NCBI GenBank assembly: GCA_018829455.1
Contig: JAHJUB010000159.1
Coordinates: 1 to 18,340 of the forward strand
DNA length: 18,340 nt
DNA from: Candidatus Omnitrophota bacterium
GTDB lineage: Bacteria; Ratteibacteria; UBA8468; MWAK01
Reading direction: 5' to 3'
Of this stretch, positions 6,957-14,073 are shown piece by piece. The position numbers and the translations under genes were made by a program. Numbering within the stretch: the stretch's first letter is position 1; every line of letters begins with the position of its first letter. The notes beneath the pieces were generated by a model. The model saw only the letters and a program-made list of their open reading frames with translations, ran no database searches and was not told the DNA's origin.

Positions 6957-6987
6957 ACGAGATTCTTCGCTTGCGCTCAGAATGACA
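6957..6987 (-). repeat. Dispersed 31-bp repeat, copy 1 (TCATTCTGAGCG type)
   Basis: Read on the minus strand, this matches 17716-17746 on the plus strand at 29 of 31 positions. The differences are two adjacent bases after GAGCG. It lies in the apgM-rsmI intergenic gap; the other copy follows the TIM-barrel gene. Confidence 0.8.
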
Positions 6988-7006
6988 AATTGTATCCCGA
7001 CATATT

Positions 7007-7034
7007 TTAACATATTTTCCTTTTGCGGTATAAT
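7007..7034 (+). promoter_or_regulatory. Promoter for rsmI, possibly leaderless
   Basis: TTAACA (7007-7012), a 16-nt spacer and a perfect TATAAT (7029-7034) end 9 nt before the rsmI ATG at 7044. There is no Shine-Dalgarno. The predicted transcription start is within about 3 nt of the ATG. Confidence 0.65.
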
Positions 7035-7043
7035 GTATTAACA

Positions 7044-7742
7044 ATGATAGAAACAGGCGTGCTTTACGTGGTGGCCACGCCGATTGGAAATCTCCAGGAC
7101 ATCACCCTTCGGGCGCTGAAGGTCCTGGAAGAAGTGGATTGGGTCGCCGCCGAGGATACCAGGGAAGCCCAAAAACTCTTCTCCTTTTTTCAGTTGAAGG
7201 CGAAGAATCGTTTGGTAAGTTACTTTCGCGATAACGAGGCGCGCCGGGTTGAGGCGCTTCTTTCACTGCTGGAGAAGGGAGAGAGCATTGCCCTGGTTTC
7301 CAGCCGCGGGACTCCTGGAATTTCTGACCCGGCCTATCTTCTGGTCCGGGCGGCTTTACAAAACGGCCTAAGCGTGGTTCCGGTCCCCGGTCCGAGTTCG
7401 CTGGTCGCGTCCCTTTCGGTCAGCGGAGTGCCGACCGACCGGTTCGCTTTCTTTGGTTTTCTGCCGCGCCGGCCTTCCAAACGAAGGAAGATGCTGGAAG
7501 AGTTAAAGAACCAGGAGATGACCAGCGTAATTTATGAGTCGCCATACCGCCTGGTTAAAACGCTGCGCGACATTCTTGATACGGTCGGCGACCGGGAGGC
7601 AACGGTCTGCCGGGAACTGACCAAGAAGTTTGAAGAGATTAAATTGGGGACGCTGTCAGAACTGAGTGATTATTTTCTCCAGGGAAGCGTTAAGGGTGAA
7701 TTTATCATTATTTTAAGCGGGAGAGAAAAGGAGCAAAGATGA
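7044..7742 (+). CDS. rsmI: 16S rRNA (cytidine1402-2'-O)-methyltransferase
   Basis: This 232-aa enzyme of the tetrapyrrole-methylase fold would 2'-O-methylate C1402 in the ribosomal decoding centre using SAM. In order it shows YVVATPIGNLQDITLRA (8-24), AAEDTREAQKL (36-45), the glycine-rich loop, VPVPGPSSLVASLSVSG (112-128), DRFAFFGFLPRR (132-143), YESPYRL (164-170) and the late CRELTKKFEE. One oddity is that the near-invariant SDAGTP of the SAM-binding loop reads SSRGTP (86-91). The ATG at 7044 is chosen because the family starts here and a -10 box lies just upstream. An in-frame TTG-type extension to 7023 would overlap the promoter. The stop overlaps the next start (ATGA). Confidence 0.93.
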   Translation: MIETGVLYVVATPIGNLQDITLRALKVLEEVDWVAAEDTREAQKLFSFFQLKAKNRLVSYFRDNEARRVEALLSLLEKGESIALVSSRGTPGISDPAYLLVRAALQNGLSVVPVPGPSSLVASLSVSGVPTDRFAFFGFLPRRPSKRRKMLEELKNQEMTSVIYESPYRLVKTLRDILDTVGDREATVCRELTKKFEEIKLGTLSELSDYFLQGSVKGEFIIILSGREKEQR

Positions 7743-8434
7743 TACGGATATTGGGTAAGAAGAAGGTAGCCAAAAGGATTTTCTGGGGCCTGGCGATAGT
7801 CATTATCCCCTCTTTTGTCATCTGGGGTGTAGGGACTGAGATGCAGAGCGCCCGTAAAACTTTTGCGGCGAAAGTCAACCGACAGGTTATTTCTCAGGAC
7901 GATTATTATAATCGCCTGCAGGAAATTCTCAATCAATATCGTCAATTTTTCAAGCAGGAGCCGGCTGAAAACAGCGCGGAGATGGAAAAGATTAAGAAAT
8001 CCGTTCTGGAAGACCTGATTCGGCAGGCCGTGATTTCCCGGGAAATCAAGCGCCGGCGTATCAAGGTTACCGATCAGGAGCTTCTGGACGTGGTGAGGGG
8101 AGACCCTTCTTTCCGAGACGAAAAGGGTAACTTTGACGAAAGGCGTTTTCAGGAGACGGTAGCCGGCATGCCCGATGAAGAATGGATAAAGATAGAGGAT
8201 AATCTTCGTAAAAACCTGTCTTTGCGAAAACTTCAGAACCTGGTGGGCAGCGAAGGACAGGTTAAGGTGACCGACCAGGATTTGATTGATTACCGGAAGA
8301 AATATTCTCTGGCGCCGGATATTGTCAAGGACGAAGATTTGCGTAAGGCCATCTTCGGGCAAAAGGCAAATGAGGCTTTTGAAAACTGGTATCAGCAGTT
8401 AAGGAAGAGAGCCCGGGTTGAAATTTACATTTAA
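7739..8434 (+). CDS. SurA/PpiD N-terminal-domain chaperone-like protein, lacking a PPIase domain
   Basis: The 231-aa product begins with a basic tail and one membrane anchor (about residues 13-33, RIFWGLAIVIIPSFVIWGVG). A SurA_N-type helical domain follows: KVNRQVISQDDYYNRLQEIL, an LEDLIRQAVISREIKRR core helix, and VTDQELLDVVRGDPSFRDEKGNFD as in PpiD and SurA proteins. It closes with AFENWYQQLRKRARVEIYI, the usual SurA-family C-terminal segment. No parvulin domain lies between, so it is probably a pure chaperone tethered to the inner membrane, facing the periplasm. The start overlaps the rsmI stop (ATGA) and has GGAG 5-8 nt upstream. Folding of outer-membrane proteins is inferred from the family. 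Confidence 0.82.
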   Translation: MIRILGKKKVAKRIFWGLAIVIIPSFVIWGVGTEMQSARKTFAAKVNRQVISQDDYYNRLQEILNQYRQFFKQEPAENSAEMEKIKKSVLEDLIRQAVISREIKRRRIKVTDQELLDVVRGDPSFRDEKGNFDERRFQETVAGMPDEEWIKIEDNLRKNLSLRKLQNLVGSEGQVKVTDQDLIDYRKKYSLAPDIVKDEDLRKAIFGQKANEAFENWYQQLRKRARVEIYI

Positions 8435-8445
8435 ATAGCCCCCCC

Positions 8446-9657
8446 ATGGTTGAGACGCTTGTTTTTCTGCTGGCCGGCGGGAAAGGAGAACGACTCTACC
8501 CGCTCACCAAGGACCGGGCAAAACCGGCGGTGCCGTTCGGCGGCAATTACCGGATCGTCGATTTTCCTTTGAGCAACTGCGTTAACTCCGGCCTGCGGCA
8601 GATATTCATGCTCACCCAATACAAGTCTATTTCCCTGGACCGGCACATCCGGTTGGGCTGGAATATTCTGAATCCGGAATTAGGGGAATACGTCACCATT
8701 CTACCTGCCCAGCAGCGTGTCAGCGATGATTGGTACCGGGGGACCGCGGATGCGATTTTTCAGAACATCTATACCCTGGAGAGGGAGAAAAGCAAATTGG
8801 TCCTGATTTTGGCCGGCGACCACATCTACAAAATGGACTATCGGCCGATGATTGATTTTCACAAATCCAGGAATGCGGAAATAACCGTGGCGGTTATGGA
8901 TATTCCTATTTCGGAAGCCCATCGTTTTGGCGTTCTGGAAATTGACCGGGATAACCGGATTGTTTCTTTTGAGGAAAAACCGAAAGCGCCCAGAGCCATA
9001 CCCGGTCTTCCGAGCCGGGCTTTGATTTCAATGGGAATCTATCTTTTTCAAACCGAAGCTCTGGTGCGGGAGGTGATTGCCGACACGAAGATAAAGGATA
9101 GTTCGCACGATTTCGGCCGCGACATTCTGCCGCGGTTAATCCGGGAGGGTCAGCCGGTCTGCGCCTTTCCTTTTCAGGATTGGCAGGAAGGTAAGGAAAA
9201 GTATTGGCGAGATGTCGGAACGTTAGAGGCGTATTACGAAGCCAATATGGACCTTGTTTCGGTGACGCCGCAACTTGACCTTTACGAATCAACCTGGCCG
9301 ATTCGGACCTACCAACCCCCTTTGCCTCCGGCCAAGACCGTCTTCCGGGACCCGGGACGCTGCGGTCAGGTTCTGGACTCTCTTATCGGAGACGGTTCCA
9401 TCGTGAGCGGCGCGAAGGTTGTCCACTCCATCATCTCTTCCGGCGTTTTCATTCACAGTTACAGCGAGATAGAAGATTCGGTTATTATGGATGGTGTAGA
9501 AATTGGCCGCCACGCGAGAATCCGGAGGGCAATCATTGATAAGCACGTGAGGGTCCCGGATGGTTTCCGGATCGGTTATGACCTAGATGAGGACCGCAAG
9601 CGTTTTACGGTTACGGATACCGGAATTGTCGTAGTCCCGGAACGCATGGTTATTTAA
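8446..9657 (+). CDS. glgC: Glucose-1-phosphate adenylyltransferase
   Basis: The 403-aa enzyme makes ADP-glucose from ATP and glucose 1-phosphate, the committed step of bacterial glycogen synthesis. The nucleotidyltransferase domain shows LAGGKGERLYPLT (9-21), RAKPAVPFGGNYRIVDF, SNCVNSG, WYRGTADAI, LAGDHIYKMDY, FEEKPKAP and YWRDVGTLEAYYEAN. The C-terminal third (about 300-403) is the left-handed beta-helix domain, with hexapeptide-like turns such as IEDSVIMDGVEIGRHARI. The length is normal. It starts 11 nt after the SurA-like stop behind a run of seven C residues and has no Shine-Dalgarno, so translation may depend on coupling. No glgA or glgB is in view. Confidence 0.95.
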   Translation: MVETLVFLLAGGKGERLYPLTKDRAKPAVPFGGNYRIVDFPLSNCVNSGLRQIFMLTQYKSISLDRHIRLGWNILNPELGEYVTILPAQQRVSDDWYRGTADAIFQNIYTLEREKSKLVLILAGDHIYKMDYRPMIDFHKSRNAEITVAVMDIPISEAHRFGVLEIDRDNRIVSFEEKPKAPRAIPGLPSRALISMGIYLFQTEALVREVIADTKIKDSSHDFGRDILPRLIREGQPVCAFPFQDWQEGKEKYWRDVGTLEAYYEANMDLVSVTPQLDLYESTWPIRTYQPPLPPAKTVFRDPGRCGQVLDSLIGDGSIVSGAKVVHSIISSGVFIHSYSEIEDSVIMDGVEIGRHARIRRAIIDKHVRVPDGFRIGYDLDEDRKRFTVTDTGIVVVPERMVI

Positions 9658-9680
9658 AAATATAAACGATTAGAGATTTT

Positions 9681-11120
9681 ATGAGGCGGAGAATTTTACC
9701 ATTGTTATTTCTGGTCCCGGCGGTTATTTTTTTGGGCGGCGCCTCTCTTCCTACGCAGACAGTTATGCTTAATTTTGCGTCCCTGCCGGAAAGACTGTTG
9801 TCCCTGGCGGATAAAATAGTCTCCGGAGAACTTACCGATTCTCCGCAAAAGTCACTGAAAGGCGAGCCTTCGTATGGTTCCGCGCCGCTCTACGGCGCTA
9901 TTGTTTTGGGGGAAGGTTCCGGCGGCAGATTTATATTTAGTCTCGACGGAAATATCCTCTATTTTGATTCTGACCAGGACGGAGATTTGAGGAAGGAACA
10001 ACCGTTGGTCAGCCAACCCGCGGTAAAAGGTCTTTTCCGAAAAACCCTGCTTTCCTTTCCGCCGGTTTTGGTGCAGTTGAGTTATCCGGATGACGTTTCG
10101 CAGGAATATCGTCTGGCCGTCACCTGCGACCTGGAGCAGAAGACTTTCAATTTTGTTAATCTTGGTTACCGCTTCGGCACGGTTATTTTTTTGCCTCCGG
10201 AGAAAAATTTAAAGGTGGCGATTTACGACGCAAATCCTCCGAACGGGGTTTTTAATGATTTTGGTAAAGACCTTCTGCTGGTTGATTTAAACCGAGACGG
10301 TGAGTTTGACATCAGTTCGGGCAGTCCGGAAAAAGTTTTACTGGCGAAGACGCTGAGTTTTGCCGGAGATGTTTATGCGATTGAGGTTATGAATTCCGGG
10401 GAATATCTGGATATCCGCCAACCTCCGGTCGGAAAGCAACCGTCCGGCGTTGTGGCGATAACGTACGTAACCAAACTTGATCATAAAAACAAAACTCAAT
10501 CGGGGGAAGGAGAATCCGTTTTCCGTAACGGCAGTTTTCAGGTTATCTGTTCCAGGGGGCCGGCTGCATTTCGCCGGGGCGGCAGCAGCGAAGCGTTCAT
10601 TAGAAATGGCGAATTAACGCTTTACGATTTTTACAACCGGCCGTGGAAAGCAAGGTTTGTCGGTAGTTCTTTGACGCCGGCTGCGGTCCTGACTTCTTTT
10701 CCGTCCCAATTTAGCGTTGGGTTTCCGTTAGAACATAATTTAACAACGGACAAAAAGGAGTACCGGCCGGCGGAGAACGTCGTGGTTTCAACGCGCCTCG
10801 TAGGTCAGGCAAAGGAGACGTACACCTATTTTGCGCCGGGTGAGAAATCGCGGAAAACCCAGCCGCCAGGCACAGACCCCAATAAACTTTTTTTTGAAGA
10901 AAGCAAGCCGCGCCTGGTAATTAAGGACCAGGCCGGCAATGTCATTACCGAGGGAGATTTGGTGTTAAAACCACCGGACCGCTATCAATTTACCTGGCGG
11001 ATACCAACTGAAACCGTCATTTCCGACAAAGGCGCTCTTTACCGCGCAATTGTTTTCTGGGATACCGGACCGTTCCAGGGGGTGGTTACAGCCGAAGCTC
11101 AGTTTTCCATCGTAAAGTAG
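9681..11120 (+). CDS. Secreted protein of unknown function with calcium-loop-like motifs
   Basis: I do not recognise a named family. The 479-aa product starts with a clear signal peptide (basic MRRR, hydrophobic LPLLFLVPAVIFLGGA, cleavage near 21-24). The mature part is mostly beta-type sequence. Three acidic loops look able to bind calcium: DSDQDGD (96-102), DANPPNGVFND (183-193) and DLNRDGEFD (202-210). They resemble EF-hand-like or dockerin-like loops and often occur in large extracellular proteins. A C-terminal region (about 350-479, from LTTDKKEYRPAENVVVSTRL) has the look of an immunoglobulin-like or macroglobulin-type beta-sandwich (YRPGE-type pattern). There is no membrane anchor or sorting tail at the C-terminus. 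It lies 23 nt after glgC and is probably co-transcribed. A role at the cell surface is inferred only from export. Confidence 0.75.
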   Translation: MRRRILPLLFLVPAVIFLGGASLPTQTVMLNFASLPERLLSLADKIVSGELTDSPQKSLKGEPSYGSAPLYGAIVLGEGSGGRFIFSLDGNILYFDSDQDGDLRKEQPLVSQPAVKGLFRKTLLSFPPVLVQLSYPDDVSQEYRLAVTCDLEQKTFNFVNLGYRFGTVIFLPPEKNLKVAIYDANPPNGVFNDFGKDLLLVDLNRDGEFDISSGSPEKVLLAKTLSFAGDVYAIEVMNSGEYLDIRQPPVGKQPSGVVAITYVTKLDHKNKTQSGEGESVFRNGSFQVICSRGPAAFRRGGSSEAFIRNGELTLYDFYNRPWKARFVGSSLTPAAVLTSFPSQFSVGFPLEHNLTTDKKEYRPAENVVVSTRLVGQAKETYTYFAPGEKSRKTQPPGTDPNKLFFEESKPRLVIKDQAGNVITEGDLVLKPPDRYQFTWRIPTETVISDKGALYRAIVFWDTGPFQGVVTAEAQFSIVK

Positions 11121-11128
11121 CGCTCGGA

Positions 11129-11287
11129 TGTCTCTTTTGCTACACACGCTGCGCGTCAGGCAAAACTACGCAACTCCAGAACGAGACTCTCCGTGTTCTC
11201 ACCAAGAGAACTGGCGAGCCACGGATACTCATTCTGTCGTTTTGCTTGTTTTGCACTGTCGCTCCGCGAAGTGTTGCAAAAGAGACA
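11129..11287. repeat. 159-bp inverted-repeat element in the gap before aroC
   Basis: The ends are perfect 12-bp inverted repeats, TGTCTCTTTTGC (11129-11140) and GCAAAAGAGACA (11276-11287). The interior contains two nested folds: CCGTG/CACGG enclosing TTCTC-ACCAA-GAGAA (about 11190-11225), and TTTTGCA..TGCAAAA (about 11248-11281). No coding frame of note is present. Its length equals that of the 4634-4792 element but the sequence is different, so the shared length is probably chance. Confidence 0.6.
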
Positions 11288-11323
11288 ATCCTCGCTTGAA
11301 GAAAAACTAACTACAAGTTATTC

Positions 11324-11378
11324 GTAGTGCGACCCCCGCCTACGCTAAAGCTGCGGCGGGTAAACTTTCAGGGTCGCC
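11324..11378. repeat. GTAGTGCGACCC-type palindromic repeat, copy 1
   Basis: It begins GTAGTGCGACCC (11324-11335) and ends GGGTCGCC (11371-11378); GCGACCC and GGGTCGC pair over 7 bp. An inner stem CCCGCC/GGCGGG (11335-11340 and 11355-11360) carries a GCT-AA-AGC tip. The same 12-mer opens elements at 16797 and 17753. It lies 19 nt before the aroC ATG, in the leader. Confidence 0.8.
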
Positions 11379-11396
11379 ATTGCCGAGAGGTAAAAA

Positions 11397-12527
11397 ATGG
11401 GAAAGATCAGGTTTCTGACCGCCGGCGAGAGCCACGGACCGGCTTTAATGGTTATTCTGGAAGGGATTCCGGCCGGGCTTCCCCTTGTAAAGGCGGAGAT
11501 TGACCGGGACCTGGCCCGGCGGCAGCAGGGTTTTGGCCGGGGCGGCCGGATGGTAATTGAGAAGGATGAGGTGGAAATTATTTCCGGCTTGAGAAGAGGT
11601 CTTACCCTTGGTACGCCGGTCGGTCTTTTGGTTCGCAATCGGGACTGGGAGAACTGGAAAGAGGTAATGGCTGCGGAGCCGGGTGGTCCGGAAGCCAAAC
11701 CGGTCACTACTCCCCGGCCCGGCCACGCTGACCTTTCCGGAGCGCTTAAATTCGGTTTCCAGGACATCCGCAACGTCATAGAGCGTGCCAGCGCCCGGGA
11801 GACCGCGGCCCGGGTGGCTGCGGCCGCAATAGTGAAAAAACTGCTTCTTACTTTCGGAATAGACGTTTACAGCCGGGTAGTGCAGGTCGGCGCGGTCTGC
11901 GACCATTCCGAGTTCCATCCGCCAAAAGGTTATGAAGTTATTGAAAATTCCCGCCTGCGCTGTCTTTCCGCTACCGAGGAAGCGAAGATGGTTGATTTAA
12001 TCAACCAGGCGAGAGAGAACGGAGATACGCTGGGCGGAATCTTTGAAGTGAAATCCACCGGATTGCCGGTCGGACTGGGCACTTATACGCAGTGGGACCT
12101 CCGGTTGGACGGGCTGCTGGCGCAGGCGCTGATGAGCATACCCGGCGTCAAAGGCGTTGAAATCGGCGAGGGCTTCCGGCTGGCATCTCTTTTCGGTTCC
12201 AAAGCGCACGATGAAATTTTTCACGGACCGGAAAAAGGTTTCTACCGGAAGACAAATCGGGCCGGGGGCCTGGAGGCCGGTATCACCAACGGCCAATCGC
12301 TGATTATCCGGGCGGCGATGAAGCCGATTTCCACCCTGGGCCAACCGTTGACAACCGTGGACATAATAAGCCGGAAACCGGCTGCGGCTGTCAAAGAACG
12401 TTCTGATGTCTGTGCGGTGCCGGCCGCCGGAATTGTAGGGGAAGCGATGGCTGCTTTTGTGCTGGCCGACGCTTTTTTGGAAAAGTTCGGCGGCGACAGT
12501 ATTGCAGAAATCAAATCCCGCCTATGA
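11397..12527 (+). CDS. aroC: Chorismate synthase
   Basis: The 376-aa enzyme converts 5-enolpyruvylshikimate 3-phosphate to chorismate using reduced FMN, the last shikimate-pathway step. Signatures are FLTAGESHGPAL (6-17) with His13, RRQQGFGRGGRM (41-52), RPGHADLSGALKFG (107-120), RNVIERASARETAARVA (125-141), VGLGTYTQWDLRLDGLLAQALMSIPGVKGVEIG and the C-terminal AVPAAGIVGEAM. The length is typical. GAGAGG 6 nt before the ATG serves as the Shine-Dalgarno, and a palindromic repeat lies immediately upstream in the leader. Its TGA overlaps the aroK ATG (ATGA), so the genes are translationally coupled. Confidence 0.97.
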   Translation: MGKIRFLTAGESHGPALMVILEGIPAGLPLVKAEIDRDLARRQQGFGRGGRMVIEKDEVEIISGLRRGLTLGTPVGLLVRNRDWENWKEVMAAEPGGPEAKPVTTPRPGHADLSGALKFGFQDIRNVIERASARETAARVAAAAIVKKLLLTFGIDVYSRVVQVGAVCDHSEFHPPKGYEVIENSRLRCLSATEEAKMVDLINQARENGDTLGGIFEVKSTGLPVGLGTYTQWDLRLDGLLAQALMSIPGVKGVEIGEGFRLASLFGSKAHDEIFHGPEKGFYRKTNRAGGLEAGITNGQSLIIRAAMKPISTLGQPLTTVDIISRKPAAAVKERSDVCAVPAAGIVGEAMAAFVLADAFLEKFGGDSIAEIKSRL

Positions 12528-13075
12528 AAATTGTCCTGACCGGATTCATGGGAGCCGGCAAGAGCGCAACGGGAAAGATTCTGGCCCGGCAACTAAATCT
12601 TGAATTTATTGACACCGACTCTATCGTTGAAGAGAGGGCCGGCCAACCGATTAAGGAAATCTTTCAACTGCAGGGCGAACCGTTTTTTCGTTCCCTGGAA
12701 AAGAAGGTGGTTGCAGAGATTGCCCGGAAAGACGGCGTGGTAATTGCGGTTGGCGGCGGAGCAATTCTTGACCCGGAAAACCGGAGGAACCTTAAAAAGA
12801 ACGGCATCGTCATTTTTTTGATGGTTTCCCCGGATTGGGTCAGAAAACGGGTTGCCGGGGATGGTAGCCGTCCGCTGCTAAATGTCCCTAATAACGTAGG
12901 GGCGCGATTAATCGCGCCCGCGGGTCGGATGAATCCGACCCCTACAAAAAAAATAATTAAAAATCTTCTGTCGCAGCGCCTGCCTCTTTACCGGAAGGCG
13001 GACATCTGCGTGGATACGGACGGTAAAACTCCGCGGGCTGTAGCGCAGGAGATAATTGAAAAATTAAAACTATGA
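12524..13075 (+). CDS. aroK: Shikimate kinase with a repeat-derived insertion in the LID region
   Basis: This enzyme phosphorylates shikimate at O3 using ATP. Walker A is GFMGAGKSATGK (7-18), the shikimate-binding FIDTDSIVEE segment follows (29-38), FFRSLE and VIAVGGGAI (73-81) are present, then the LID Arg116 in SRPLL, and Arg152 in LSQRLPLY followed by DTDGKTP. It is 183 residues long, against about 166-175 for the family. The spacing from Arg116 to Arg152 is 36 residues, against 19 in the M. tuberculosis enzyme as I recall it. The extra 17 residues (about 125-141) are encoded by a 50-bp palindromic element at 12896-12945, in frame. The catalytic residues are kept, so function is plausible. 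It overlaps aroC and kdsB by 4 nt each. Confidence 0.95.
   Translation: MKIVLTGFMGAGKSATGKILARQLNLEFIDTDSIVEERAGQPIKEIFQLQGEPFFRSLEKKVVAEIARKDGVVIAVGGGAILDPENRRNLKKNGIVIFLMVSPDWVRKRVAGDGSRPLLNVPNNVGARLIAPAGRMNPTPTKKIIKNLLSQRLPLYRKADICVDTDGKTPRAVAQEIIEKLKL
12896..12945. repeat. 50-bp double-hairpin palindromic element inserted in frame in aroK
   Basis: The ends are GTAGGGG (12896-12902) and CCCCTAC (12939-12945), exact inverted repeats. Inside are a perfect 20-bp palindrome, GGGCGCGATTAATCGCGCCC (12900-12919), and a second hairpin, GGGTCGGAT (12922-12930) with ATCCGACCC (12933-12941). No stop codon is created in the aroK frame. The architecture (GTAG, hairpin, hairpin, CTAC) matches the intergenic element at 13849-13903. 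Confidence 0.9.
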
Positions 13076-13797
13076 AAATAATCGGAGTTATACCGGCGCG
13101 ATACCAGTCCAGTCGTTTTCCTGGGAAAGTGTTGGCGGTTTTGAAGGGCAAGCCGCTTATTGAGCATGTTTATTGCCAGGCGCAAAAGGCGAAAGTCCTG
13201 GACGAAGTTATCGTGGCGACCGATGACGAGCGGGTGGTGAAAGCGGTGCAGGATTTTGGCGGGGTGGTTCGAAAGTTTATCGGAGATTTCCGTTCCGGTT
13301 CCGACCGGGTGGCTTATCTTGCCCGAGAAATTGAAGCCGATATATTCATAAATATCCAGGCGGACGAGCCGTTTATCGCGCCGGAAGTCATCATCGGCGT
13401 AACAGAGCCCTTCCAAACGCCTGGTGTTCTGATGACGACTGCGGCAACGCCGGTGTTAAGCGAAACGGAGTGGGTTGATGCCAATGCGGTCAAGGTGGTG
13501 GTAGACCGGTTCGGCGATGCGCTTTACTTCACCCGGGCCTCAATTCCCTACGAACGCGACAATCAGGGAAAACTACCGAAGACCGCCGCCTACAAGCACC
13601 TGGGCATTTACGGATTCCGGCGGGATTTTCTGTTGAAATTTGCTTCCTGGCCAACCGGCGTCCTGGAAGAGATTGAGCAACTGGAGCAGCTGCGCGCCCA
13701 GGAAAACGGAGTAAAAATCCGGGTGGTCATCACCCCTTTTGATAGTCAATGCGTGGATACACCGGAGGATTTAGAGCGGCTGAACGCAAATCTTTAG
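13072..13797 (+). CDS. kdsB: 3-deoxy-manno-octulosonate cytidylyltransferase (CMP-Kdo synthetase)
   Basis: The 241-aa enzyme activates Kdo with CTP to CMP-Kdo for the inner core of LPS. Features are VIPARYQSSRFPGKVLA (6-22), the VATDDERV loop, RSGSDRVA (the usual SGTDR), the metal-binding NIQADEPFI, DANAVKVVVD, YFTRASIPYERD and YKHLGIYGFRRDFLLKF, and a C-terminal SQCVDTPEDLERL. The length is normal. It marks the organism as Gram-negative with LPS. It overlaps aroK by 4 nt. pyrG, which supplies CTP, follows; that pairing is a common gene order. Confidence 0.96.
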   Translation: MKIIGVIPARYQSSRFPGKVLAVLKGKPLIEHVYCQAQKAKVLDEVIVATDDERVVKAVQDFGGVVRKFIGDFRSGSDRVAYLAREIEADIFINIQADEPFIAPEVIIGVTEPFQTPGVLMTTAATPVLSETEWVDANAVKVVVDRFGDALYFTRASIPYERDNQGKLPKTAAYKHLGIYGFRRDFLLKFASWPTGVLEEIEQLEQLRAQENGVKIRVVITPFDSQCVDTPEDLERLNANL

Positions 13798-13959
13798 GAC
13801 GCAGATGTACGCAGAAACAGCAGGATAACGCTAAACGATAATTCTTTTGTAGTCGCCAACCTTGGTTGGCTCTTTTAAAACGCCGAGCAATCTCGGCAAC
13901 TACTCTAAAGTAATCTTTTACTCTAAGTATCTGCGGTAATCTGTGATAATCTGCGTCCT
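13796..13959. repeat. 164-bp composite inverted-repeat region between kdsB and pyrG
   Basis: AGGACGCAGAT (13796-13806, overlapping the kdsB stop) is an exact inverted match to ATCTGCGTCCT (13949-13959). Inside lies a separate 55-bp palindromic element (13849-13903). The right arm belongs to a longer repeat (13929-13959) that resembles 2870-2901 upstream of rhaB. Confidence 0.7.
13849..13903. repeat. 55-bp GTAG..CTAC double-hairpin element
   Basis: The ends GTAGTCGCC (13849-13857) and GGCAACTAC (13895-13903) are inverted repeats with one mismatch. Two internal hairpins follow one another: GCCAACC-TT-GGTTGGC (13855-13870) and GCCGAG-CAAT-CTCGGC (13882-13897). This is the same layout as the element inside aroK. 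Confidence 0.75.
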
Positions 13960-13971
13960 GATTCTTCTTGA

Positions 13972-14073
13972 ATGGATTTACTAACAATCTTTTTGATTGC
14001 AATCGGGCTTTCACTGGATGCGTTTGGACTTTTGCTCCTGATTGGGTGTAAAATGATTTACGAATCTTTTTGA
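13972..14073 (+). pseudogene. Internally deleted mntP (manganese efflux pump) remnant, 33 residues
   Basis: A short open frame reads MDLLTIFLIAIGLSLDAFG and continues LLLLIGCKMIYESF before TGA. The first part matches the start of MntP (DUF204) proteins, including the LSMDAF motif of helix 1. The second part matches the later LLxxIGGKMIYEGF segment of helix 3. About 55-60 intervening residues of the usual protein are missing, yet the frame is kept. It is most simply a pseudogene from an internal deletion plus truncation. A one- or two-helix small membrane protein cannot be excluded. No Shine-Dalgarno is evident, and it ends 17 nt before the pyrG ATG. Confidence 0.7.

Noticed and set aside
12896..12945. 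The aroK insert as a frameshift or assembly error
   Set aside because: Frame and flanking motifs are intact on both sides and the element's palindromes are perfect, which points to a real insertion.
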